DNA from: Anthopleura xanthogrammica
Taxonomy: Eukaryota; Cnidaria; Anthozoa; Actiniaria; Actiniidae
DNA: 64,000 nucleotides
Direction: 5' to 3'
Assembly: GCA_964019055.1 (NCBI GenBank)
Contig: OZ025216.1
Span: 1,801,001 to 1,865,000, forward strand
In this document: positions 10,109 through 35,008 of the stretch, piece after piece
Position numbering within the stretch: position 1 is the first letter of the stretch
Layout of the letters: each line of letters starts with the position of its first letter
The notes under the pieces: model-generated
What the model saw: the letters and a program-made list of their open reading frames with translations, nothing else
Told to the model about the DNA's origin: nothing
Databases searched by the model: none
Translations under genes and position numbers: made by a program

Positions 10109-12680
10109 AGGACAGTTTTCGTGGAGTTGTTTTTACATTCCTAGTGTTGCAGAACAACGTTGTGTTGCTGCAATTGCAGATTTGTCGGAAGATGAACCTA
10201 GTAGGCTGCCTACCTACTACACGACATCTTTAGGCGTCGCATTCCAAGAAATAATTCAGTCTGGACTTCCTTTCCTTTTCCCTGTCCCCTCACCACCAAG
10301 AACCCTGAGAGAGCACTGTGCAACATGAATGACCAAATAACAAAGCTTCTCTCTTCAAAATCACGAACATCTTGGAAAAGCAAGTACAGTTCCAAAAATA
10401 TGACTCGGCTACGAACAGGTTCTCATATTCACGTTGAACTTCACTTAAAATGTCAATTAGTTTATCTATCTATTGTCGCGCCAAATCTAATGGAACCTAA
10501 ATCCCTCATGGTGCGATCACCTAAATAAATATCTTAATATATACATTAAACATCAATAATATCAATATATATTCTCGTTGAATTTACTCATACTGTGAAA
10601 AATTAAAAGCTTAGGTAAGAATGGATATTTTAAATTAATTTTGAAGTTACAGTCCTTATTCTCGGTACATGTTCCCCGAGAAGTGTTGGACGGTCTCATA
10701 TAGTGACTATATATTGGTTTCTCGACGAAGGGAATTATTTTTGTTTCTGCAGAAACTGAATTCAAAGAGTTCTGTACGGTACTGAATTATTCAATTAAGC
10801 ATTCCCTTATTAAAAAAGGCGCTTCCACACCTCTTTGAAGGCAGGTTGAGTTTAGTGTTTAGACAGATTCCTAACAGACGCTTCTTACTTTCTCCAAGCG
10901 CGGTAGGCCCCACGTCGAACTTTTTCCGCGTCGAACCTAATTGCCTTTTCTCAAAGGCAGTTAGATTCGACGCGGCAAGAGTTCGACGTCTGAACTTGAC
11001 TTATGTTCCACTCACAACTCCATCTCCACAATCGTAGCCCTCTACCTTTAGGCTTAATTTTCTTGTATATCCTTTCTTTCTTTAGTGCTTTGCTCAAGAA
11101 AATAAAATATAAAAGTAATTTAATTAATCAAGAATCTTTTTCACAAGAAGGAATGATAACAAAACGTCAATGCCATGTTGTAGCAAACACTATCAAATTG
11201 AGTTAAGGACTATACAGCTTAATATTCCCATTAACTTGGTCATAGATTCTGTCGCTCGATTCTCACAATACTAGTTTCTCAGAGTGATCTTCCACAGATA
11301 GATTATCGTAGCCTTTCCACTGTTGTAACGCTAATTTTCCCCAGTGAGGAAAGGCGGTAAAAATTTACGGGAAAATTCCAAAGGTTCTGAAGAAGATCGA
11401 TGTGTTCGTTTTTTGTTTGAAACAGAACTAAAGTCATCGTTATGACGATCATCGCGCGACGATTAACAAAAAAAAACCTCTATCCCCTTTTGAATGTCTT
11501 TGCTTTATTTCAGCAAAGTATTTTCAAGTCAAGGTGACACGGACTTGATATTGCATAGTTTAGTATTAAGGGTACATTCTCTTAGCTGTGAGGTATTCGT
11601 TGGTGGTCAACCAAAGACATTCGGTAATTGTCCACATGAATGTACTGAGGAATGTAATATGTACATAACCCTTATTGTATAGAGTGCTGCTTCAATTATT
11701 AAACGTTAAAATGCCTGGAGCATTTTTGGTGTGATTGTCAGAGTTTGGTTTGTCGTGATTTTATTAAAATATTGGGAATTTTTTTTGAATTTTGGCAAGA
11801 GGAAGTTTTTGACATGTGTAAGAAGATAGGCAAATGAATCAGAGAATAAAGGAAGGAAGGAAGGAAGGAAGGAGAGAAAGAATGATGGAAAGAAAAAATA
11901 ATGGAATGGAATGGAGGGAGAAAAAAGTTTAAAATCTTAAAATTTTATTCTCACAGTCGAAATCATGTTTCATCAAAGAAAGGTCACACTAAAAATTGCA
12001 GAAAATTCAGTCCAAGGTATTTCTGGCAGAGACACGTTTAGGTTCACAACGAACACATGGAACTCCAATTTAAAATTTTCTCCAGTAAAATAGACCAAAA
12101 TTAAGACTTCATCAAAAAGACAATTCTACGTCAAAAATGGTTTATCCAAAGCAACGCGGAGACCATACCTTTCATTAATTGCCTTCCAACTAACAATATA
12201 CTTAAAAGCCAAGAAATTAAAAACAGTAAAACAAAGAAATTAGCCTTTTCGGATTCTTCCAAAAGAATATTAAAAAGAGGCTCTCGATCTTAAATTTAAT
12301 TTGAGAATATTATTGCTAAGGTCGTTAACGACCTTAATGGTTATCAATGCCATCAAAGGACTCCGAATATTATGAATTCAGGAAATTCTTAGAAGTTTAG
12401 CGTAAGATCAAAAGTTAGATTTTACGAAGGATATTTTGATTAAGAACATCTCAAGAGATTATAACCGGCGAGTGTTTGGTTGTGACAGAAGGGGAAGAGA
12501 TTCCGAATTCCGTGATTTATCTTCCCACTATCGGCTGTTTTGATTCAGTTAAGAGATACGGTTGTATATACAGTATCAATCACAGAAACGCGTTAGGTAT
12601 TCAGTATCTGTGGGAGCAAAAACAGGCAGCAATATGTATACATTTCAAATATTAATTCATGTAAATGCCGCGGACTTCCG
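10109..12680. other. Intergenic DNA without a recognised gene
   Basis: It holds a near-perfect hairpin at 10912-10989, a GGAA-type microsatellite near 11847-11880 and otherwise AT-rich sequence. Short open frames (for example 11494-11682, with a few Cys residues) have no supporting motif. Confidence 0.5.
10912..10989. repeat. Long inverted repeat (hairpin)
   Basis: Arms of about 34 nt starting ACGTCGAACTTTTTCCGCG and ending GGCAAGAGTTCGACGT pair across a loop of about 10 nt (TTTTCTCAAA), with a few mismatches. The GC-rich arms stand out from the AT-rich surroundings. It could be a small foldback element or a structured RNA; nothing decides. Confidence 0.7.
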
Positions 12681-12689
12681 TTCCTCCAG

Positions 12690-13880
12690 TTTCATTTTTT
12701 CCAGAACTGTGGAATCCCTCATGCATCATCTTTGGACCATTTTTGTTTTCCTTTGTTCTAGTTACCGATCCGTAATAGATGAAGTACTCATTAGGGAATT
12801 TCAGAAGCAGCCGAGAAAAAGTCTATAAAAATGAGAATCAAAATTATTTTAGATCTTTATTATCAAAGTTCCTAGAATGTGGAGTTCCTCAAGTTTCATC
12901 TTCGGACCGCTTCTGTTCTTTGAAATGAAATAACTGGTCGGAACTGTCTGAAACAGCGATGTAGAATTTGAAAAATAACTCACACAAATCAAAATAATTT
13001 TAATTATATATTCGTAATCTTTATTGTAAATATTTATGAGATGCGGAGTTCCTCATGCTTTATATTGGGACCACTTCTTATAATTAGTCTAGTAATTAGC
13101 CGTAATAAATGTGATAACCGGTCGGGAGTCTCTGGTCTGAAATAGCGGTGAGAGAGTTCGACTGTAAGTCACACACTACTCATAATATTATTATTGCAAA
13201 CATTCATAGGATGCGGGGTTCCTCATGTCTCATTTTAGAACCACTTTTATTATTCCACTCAGCCTATCGTAATAAATGTAATAACCGGTCAGGCTAGGAG
13301 TGACAGAATTGAAATAGCGGTTCTCTGAGAGAACTTATTAAGGTGACTGGCTCTGGCTACTTTTGGAAACAATTTTAAACTTTTTTTTAAACTACGATTT
13401 TTTAAAGTGAAATTTAATCCTGATTCCGAATATGAAAAGAAAAATGGGGTGTCCCGCGCTCGTTTTTGAGATAATCAGCATTTAATGGATGCCTACGCGC
13501 GAGTTAAATTTTTTGAAGCCAAAATTGCGCCATCGGAAATGATCAGAAAAAAAAAGATAATAGTTTTTTGCAGACCTTATCATGTACAAATGCTAGCTAG
13601 TGAATCATTCAAATCGAGCGTTCAAAAGTAGGCAGTCACCTTAAGTCATACACACCAATTATAATTTTATTGGAAACATTTATAGGATGCGGAGTTCCTC
13701 ATGTTTCATCTTAGGACCACTTCTACTAGTCTTCTCTTAATAAACTGAGAATACTATATACTAAGTCCACACCGATCATAATTTTATTGCAAACATTTAT
13801 AGGACGTGGAGTTTCTCATGTTTCATCTTAGGATCACTGTTATTCTCTCAGTCAATCGTATTGAATGAATTAACCGGTTG
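12690..13880 (+). repeat. Degenerate ~115-175-bp tandem array, each unit carrying a decayed LINE reverse-transcriptase GVPQGSxLGP motif
   Basis: Units recur near 12707, 12878, 13041, 13213, 13690 and 13807, each with GGAGTTCCTCA...TTTCATCTT.GGACCACTT. When single-base gaps are allowed this reads GVPQGS(I/S)LGPLLF, the conserved motif of non-LTR retrotransposon reverse transcriptases. Further unit sequence (AACCGGTCGG, GAAATAGCGG, AAGTCACACA, ATTGCAAACATTTATAGGATG) is shared between copies. The array is interrupted by an insertion at 13338-13645. Confidence 0.65.
13338..13645. mobile_element. MITE-like insertion inside the tandem array
   Basis: About 308 bp bounded by inverted ends TTAAGGTGACTGGC...and the complement of GGCAGTCACCTTAA, with TACTTTTG repeated inside both ends. 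It splits a unit of the surrounding array, which shows it arrived later. Confidence 0.65.
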
Positions 13881-14129
13881 GAAATGTTTTGAAAAAAGAT
13901 GAGATTTTAGAGTTTACTAAGTCACATAAATAACGATCGTAATCCTATTTATTTTTTAGACTTTTGTAAGAGCCTGACGTCCAACGTATTATATCGAGTC
14001 CACTTGTATAGACTTATGTGTCACTGGTGATCGTACGAGAGGAAAAATACGGTATGTCCAAGAGCTAGAATATAATTATGTACATTTTATATCTTCTTGT
14101 AAGCATTCTTACGTTGTGGACCACCAACT

Positions 14130-14640
14130 ATGATTAGCCACCTTAAAGAAAATTTCTACATTCATTATCAACAAGAGAGCATAAATAAGAGAGGGAAACT
14201 TCTTAAAACCGCGCGCGCCATGTGCATTCCCGGTTGGGCTATTTTTGGCATCCGCGTACAAACAATTTCCGCCATACCCTACTCCTGTGCGTCAAAAATT
14301 GTGTGCTTCATCCAAACCTGGAATTAGCAAAAGCATGTAAAGATTTTTTTGGGAAAACATAAATTTCGCGACTCTTTTAGTGTTTAACAACCTCAGTCGT
14401 GTTTTATCAGAGATAACAACATAGCCAATCCTGATCTTTTTGCTTTATCTAATAGATTTTGTCGAAAAAAAGGGGAGAAAAATCGACGAAAAGTATGTTG
14501 TTTTTGAGAAAGCGTGCACACGTCCACGCCATCAAAAAATTAAAAATAGCCCAACCAGGAATTCACATGGCGCGCGCAGTATTATGAAGTTTCCCTCTCT
14601 TAGTTTATGCTCTCTTGTTATCAAGCATAGACTTTAAAAA
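14130..14640. mobile_element. Foldback element with ~100-nt inverted arms
   Basis: The left arm (about 14135-14225: CAAGAGAGCATAAATAAGAG, GAGGGAAACTTC, GCGCGCGCCATGTG, GGTTGGGCTATTTTT) is repeated in inverted order at about 14540-14635. Arms differ by scattered substitutions. The interior has no coding potential. Confidence 0.75.
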
Positions 14641-15735
14641 AAATACTTAATGTAATTTAATACACCATTGAAAATTTTGTATGTAAAGTGCCTCAGGGTA
14701 TTACCTTGGAACCACTATAAAGGATGCTCACTCGGGGAAAAAATGATTTTTTTTTTACTTTTACTTATGTTAGCACTTTGATTACTTTGAACTAATCCCA
14801 TCGGATAGATCTCAGACTATAAATATTCAATATACAATTCCATCCCACGGCTGCGGCAAAAATCAGTCAAATTTTCACCCAGGAATTTCATGCACGGTCT
14901 TACATGACTTCAAACTACATTATATTTTTCAGTAAAAGCCAAGGATCGGAAAGTGGCACTCGAGAGATACGATCAAAGGCATATCCTCTTATTTCCTTGC
15001 TTGGGGCCTGTAATTATTCACCACGCAAGATAAGACAAAATGTGTTTCGTTCAATCTATTGGGTTTCATTCATTTTTATTGTCAACTAAATTTTTAAAAC
15101 TAACAAATGATTTCTGTTTTTGATACAAGGTTCTCTTCTCATTTGGGGAGGAAATCGTACATCAGCCTCTTGTGTTTTTTTATATTTATTTTTTCATTTT
15201 TAAGTCCATAACCGTTAAGCTAATTTTCAATTTAGACGCTGTGGGCTAATTGGATTATGGTGGATTCCTATCTAATTCTTCGAGCTTCTGTGAGTCTCGC
15301 TGTTGCTTTTTGAAATTTTGGTAGATTAAGAGACGGAGATTAAAAGAAAGAGAAAGGGAGAGGTAAAGAAAGAAAGAAAGATAGAAGGGAAAACGAAAGA
15401 AAATAGAGAGATGAAAAGACTGAAGAGGACAGCAAAAGAAAGAAAGGGAAAAGAAGTGAAAAGATAAGAAGGGGAAAATGACGAAATATTAGAACTAAAT
15501 GAGAAAAAAAGGAAAGAAAGGTAATGAAAGAAAATTTTGTCGAAGATAGAAAAAACTGAAAATATCTACAAAACATTGAAAGAAGGTCTTTAACATGCAC
15601 TATGTTCACATAGTGATTTAGAATATAACTAGTCAGCTGAATGTACTTCAATCCTCGTTCAATTACAAACAATAAACTAACGAGCCACCATCTCTAGAAC
15701 ACGAACGATTGTCAGTTCGCGGTGATTTGTTTCAA
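14641..15735. other. Intergenic, 3' of BAG6
   Basis: A purine-rich tract (GAAAG-type) runs from 15340 to 15535 and probably underlies the minus-strand open frame there. No gene is seen. A decayed relative of the 12690-13880 unit may be present near 14680-14720. Confidence 0.5.
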
Positions 15736-30224
<14,489 letters not shown>

Positions 30225-30599
30225 TGTCTTTACTAGTATATATTCTACTAATAAATGCTTTAAAATACCCCTTATAACACAAAATATTTAAGGATTTTAG
30301 ACGAAAACTCTGAAATATTTCAACACAGTTTGATAATTTCGACCTGACTAACTCAATCTCCCTCGTTCTATTTACGACGCGCGACACTGGAACTAGCTAG
30401 TACTCAGTCTCTGTAGTTCAATACTGACCGAGTAGGTCTGTGTATTTATAAACATGGCGGATACATCCTCTTGAATTCAGGTTCTAATTTCATTGCAAAT
30501 TTTATTTTTAATACCTATTTGAACCAATATTTTTTGAATTAATTGATAGAAAGTTTGTAATTTGTATGTATTTTTGGATTTCAGGCTCAGAGGTCTTTG
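30225..30599. promoter_or_regulatory. Bidirectional promoter region between BAG6 and FBXW5
   Basis: Only 375 bp separate the BAG6 ATG (minus, 30224) from the FBXW5 ATG (plus, 30600). AACATGGCGGA at about 30451 matches the YY1-type core promoter motif known at many metazoan housekeeping genes. TATTTATAA lies just before it. A TTTTTGGATTTCAG acceptor ending at about 30584 suggests an untranslated first FBXW5 exon upstream. The transcription starts themselves cannot be placed from sequence. Confidence 0.6.
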
Positions 30600-32660
30600 A
30601 TGAGTCAGTTTGAAGGAGTTAATCGGTATCAGCTGATGATGGATTGTGAACCATTAGAGTGTCCTTTCCTTCGATGGTTGGACATCCCTGATAGTTTATT
30701 ACTCCATATCTTATCTTTTCTGCCTCCGAAAGACGTTCTGACAGCTAGCAGAGTCTGTACGAAATGGCACAGGACAGCCATGGACGAAATGCTCTGGAAA
30801 GAACTTTTTACGAATTTTTTTGGAGCCACGGGTTCTTCAAACAAGTGTTTCAAACTAGCTTCTTTTTCAAGTTCGTGGCTTCAGGAATTCAGACGGTTGT
30901 ACAGCGAAACTCCTTCGATTGAGACTCAGATACTTGATAATCACAACGATGAAGTCCTTCATGTGACTTTTTCTCATAATGGCAAGTTATTTGCATCAAG
31001 TTCTAAGGACTGCTTTGCAATTATCTGGGAGATAGTTGATGGGAAAGCAAAGGTCAAAAGATCTTTAGACTTTAGGCAGTATAGATGGGAGTACGTGCAG
31101 TTCTGCGAGTTCAGCAAAGATGATGCTCTTCTTCTTGTTTCTGGGATTAACGAGCGAAGAAGGCTTAATTTTATGGGTAAGTTGGAACAGTCGTCCTGGA
31201 CTAGGATTTATTTTTATTTAATAATACTTGATTCCATTTTCCTTCCTCTCCCTTTCCATTCCTTCCTTCCTTTCTCAGGGACGGTGGAGCACATTTTAAA
31301 GTGGGGGGGGGGGGGGGAGGGGGAGTGTAGTATGCAAATTACAGGGGGAAAGTGGGGGAGGGCCAGGGGGCTAAGATTAGAAAATTTAAGGTTACTGGAG
31401 ACCTTCGCAGGTATAATGTTTCTAAAAAAAAAATATTTCACTTATTAAAAGTTTTTATATTAGTTTTTTTTTGAACAAAAATTGTTTTGAAATTGAAAGT
31501 TCGCTAGTTATTTAAAAAAATATGATTTGAAGGGAAAATAAATCAAAACCGAAGGCATCGTAATCCTCGTTAATCCTCGTTAATCCTAAGGTAATCCTGT
31601 TCCTTCCTCCCTCCCTCCCTCCGTTCCATCCTTCCTTTCTTCCCACCTACCTACAATTCTCCTTCCTTCCTTCCTTCATTCTTTCAGGTGAGATTACAAT
31701 CTGCGCCATCGATGGTAAAGACGACCAGACCATCCTACACAACGTCATAAGTGAGCCGTACGACGTCTTCGGAGCATGGCTTTCAGAAACTCACTTTATT
31801 TCTGGATCCTTTGAATTCCGAGTCCCTTTTTACGACTCATCTGTCTCAGAATTATGGGCAAATTCAATATATGGTCGTAACCCCGTCCGCCTCTGCCGAG
31901 TGATGAACGAAAATGGAAGCTCTGTTCGTAACGTCCTCGTCGCGAAACCCACATTTCTAAAGGAAAACGAGCTGCTCTTGATCTTCACGCACGGCGTGGT
32001 AACGTATATCCCTCATCAAATTGTCATTAATAAAGTAACAATTGAACAAAATAATAAGACTCTCCGAATATTACCAGAGAGTGATATCAGTGACGAAAAT
32101 CATGATGTTTCCGAGAAATGCCGACTAGGTATCGATTCCGAATCCGATGCCGAGAATTCCGACTCCGATGCCGAAGATGTTAAATTCACAGAACCCGACC
32201 ATCTGATAGAGACCAATGCTCATATCATAGGAGTGGGACTAGCCCCTGAAGAGGACAAGCTGTATGTGAACTGTCGTCCGTGGATAGGTGATAGAAAGAC
32301 AGTCCAACGAGTTGTTGGCGCGGCACATTTGGGCGTACAAGAAGAATTTGAAATCTCAAGTGATATTCATACCAGGGTGTACAGTTTGTCGAGCTTAGAA
32401 CTTTTAAAAGAACATGTTGGTCACAGAGCGTTCACTCCCAACGACAAATGTTTTTTTATTTTTCTGGACGTCGCAGAGAAACTTGTAGCAAGGTAAGGGT
32501 TTCGTTAACTATTGCGCGCGCAAGAAAACCATCGTAGACACGCGCAAGGGGCATGTTTTTTTTTGGGGGGGGGGCATCGTTCGCCACATCAATAATAAAC
32601 TGTATAAATAATAATAGTATTGATTGTCAATAAAATTATTATTATTATTTTTTAAAAATG

Positions 32661-32699
<39 letters not shown>

Positions 32700-33331
32700 G
32701 GATTTATCAGTGGCATCTCTACAAAGTAGCTATTCGTCCACTGCAATTCCAGTTGAAATTTAGAAGTTGATACGAAGAACGCGGAGAAAAACCCTGAAGC
32801 ACATTAGAGAACCAACGCGCGCCTCTCCTCACATACGCACCGAGCCCGGCAGGACTCGAACCCGGGTCGCATTGGTGAGGGGCGAGCGCTGTTACATCAC
32901 AGTTAGAAGCTCGGTCTCACGATCAAAGCAGCTAAAAGCGAACGCCTTATCGCTATGCGGTCACCTTGACATGTCTTTTATTAATTTTTTTTGGCAAAAT
33001 TCAAAGCTTCTTGTCGGCGGATGTTTCCCTCGATAAGCAAAACGATGAGTCCTCAGTTTTCTTTCGTTCCGCCCTGCGGCCGATGATTGTCGGTTTGAAA
33101 GTGTGCAATTAATATAATTTCAATGGCTTCTTGTTTCGTTGTTATAGTGGCGCTGAGGATTGCTGTGCGCATGTCTGGGACCGCCATTATGGCTTCAAGC
33201 TAGCGACTCTCGAAGGACACTCAGATGTAGTGAACTGTGTGGCTTTTAATCCTCAAGACCCGGAGATGTTGGTGAGCGCAAGTGATGACCAGACACTCAG
33301 AGTGTGGAAATCGCGAAGAAAAGCTAAGTAA
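30600..33331 (+). CDS. FBXW5: F-box/WD repeat-containing protein 5, three coding exons, 521 aa
   Basis: FBXW5 is a substrate receptor of SCF/CRL4-type ubiquitin ligases; in vertebrates SASS6 and EPS8 are reported targets. Exons 30600-31176, 31688-32492 and 33148-33331 join with consistent phases. The N-terminal F-box (LDIPDSLLLHILSFLPPKDV, TKWHRTAMDEMLWKELF) is followed by WD repeats (VLHVTFSHNGKLFASSSKD, CEFSKDDALLLVSG, YDVFGAWLSETHFISG) and an acidic insert near residues 350-375. The family-specific C-terminal block follows (HIIGVGLAPEEDKLYVN, FTPNDKCFFIFLDV, SGAEDCCAHVWDRHYGF, VSASDDQTLRVW). The length is near the human 566 aa. The ATG at 30600 is the first in frame, and another at 30636 could also serve. 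The gene is head-to-head with BAG6. A SINE-like element sits in intron 2. Confidence 0.93.
32640..32700 (+). repeat. (AAT)n microsatellite in FBXW5 intron 2
   Basis: About 13 units of AAT at 32658-32698, preceded by a short TTA-type run. Confidence 0.85.
32765..32990 (-). repeat. tRNA-derived SINE-like element in FBXW5 intron 2
   Basis: On the minus strand it reads AGCGCTCGCCCCTCACC, then CCCGGGTTCGAGTCCTGCC, with a perfect B box (GGTTCGAGTCC), and upstream an A-box-like segment (ATAGCGATAAGGCG). The downstream GGTTTTTCTCCGCG is the kind of tail seen in SINEs. The head is longer than a tRNA, so this is not called as a tRNA gene. Confidence 0.65.
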
Positions 33332-34376
33332 TCATTCTGTTTTATGGATAAACTCCTTAAAGATATGGAATGACGTTTTAATGAATAACATAAGAGGATG
33401 AAAGCATGAAGATTGAAAAATAAGAAAAGCTTCGGAAATGTTGTGTTTACATTCCTTATTCGTTGGAGCGGACAAGCATATCCGGATGAACCTTTATTGA
33501 GATGGAAACGAATGATTACGGACGCACCAAATGTCTAGGATTCATATCGACTGTTTCCGACTCACGTAATGACCCTGATTTTAAAGATGAGAAAAAAATG
33601 ACGCTTTACTTGCTGAAAAGTATTTTAATACTTTATAGAATCTAAATATGGAGTAGACATAGTACAAAAAAAACTTTCAAATTTTATCGATACCGCCCAA
33701 CTTCAAACGAGAAGTGTGATAAAAAATGTTACTTTGAGCCACCTTAAACTTCTTTGAACCAACGTTGAACGTTTGGGACAAGGCAGTCTTTTTTTATGGT
33801 ATGAAATTGTAATTAAGCCGGCTTTGTGCCTATTACGTTTGTCCTGCACTGTAGTTTGATGGGAACGCTTTGATGCTGCTCCTTGACACCTATAGATTCG
33901 ACTTGAGCATTTTTGATAATTGAAATCTATTAAAAATCTTAAAGGACAAAATATTTCCAGAGTATACATTTCGCACAGAATATGTTTATTTGAAGCATGG
34001 TAAAAGCACTGCCTGTCGTGCTATTCACCAGAGAGTATTCTATTGCTTTTGTGTATATCAGCTGAATAAAACTCTTCCCGGAATCTCATTTCCAGCCTAC
34101 AATTACAGGCAAGCACTGCCCGTCATGTGCTATCAACCAGAGAGTATTCTATTCATATCAATCAGCTGATGAATCTCTTGAACTCTCATTACCGGCCTAC
34201 AATGACGGGCAAACACTGCCCTCCATGCTCAATCATCTATTTACCCTTCAACACCTCATAAAATTTTTGGTCGAGATCGTAAATGACAGGCAGTTTTTGG
34301 TAGCAACCGTTACATGTATCAATATGCCACGCACTAAGAGGATACGAGGTAAATGTTTCTGAATGCTAGAGTATAC
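33332..34376. other. Intergenic region between FBXW5 and T2 (convergent)
   Basis: No gene is seen. CAAATTTTATCGATACC at 33676-33694 is the array-less flank of the 57-bp repeat family. At about 33990-34230 a repeated module occurs roughly 2.5 times (AAGCACTGCC, CCAGAGAGTATTCTATT, ATCAGCTGA, GGCCTACAATGACGGGC). Confidence 0.5.
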
Positions 34377-34976
34377 CTAGACTGGACAGCTAGTATTTGG
34401 TATATTAAGCAAGTCCATCCACAGGTACATCATTGTCTGTAGATCAACGACTACCATCCCTGCATTTCCTTCAGGATTCTGAACCAAGTCGCAAATCTTT
34501 CTTATCAGATTTTTTCCGCTTTCTATATCTCCTGGTGTAATAAGAAGTAAATATCTTCGTGCTAGCATTCTATTTAGTCTTTGAATCATTTTCTGGATTC
34601 TCCGGTGTAGCTGATACGGGTCATTTGTTGTTGAACTCGACAAGCAAATGTCTTCAGCCTCGCTCACTGCGTCTTCGAGCTCGTTGTTTGGTTTGCTCGT
34701 TGAAGGGATAAATACCTCAGAGCTCGTGGAGGGTAACCACACTGACGTTTTTGATGGCTGAGCAGCTGACGTCCTTGAAATTACAGTCGAGGAAACACCG
34801 GAAGTTGGTCTTGGATGACAAGATGTAGAGGAAGACACTCGTGTGATCGTGTTAGTGGCTGAAGCTGGAAGGAGCATTGAAGGCCGGTTGTGGTTAGTGT
34901 TTGTTGATGCTGCAGTTGAGACCTGCCATGAACGTGCAAATGTTGGCTTAGCTGTCAGAAAACTGTAAGTGTTGCC

Positions 34977-35008
<32 letters not shown>

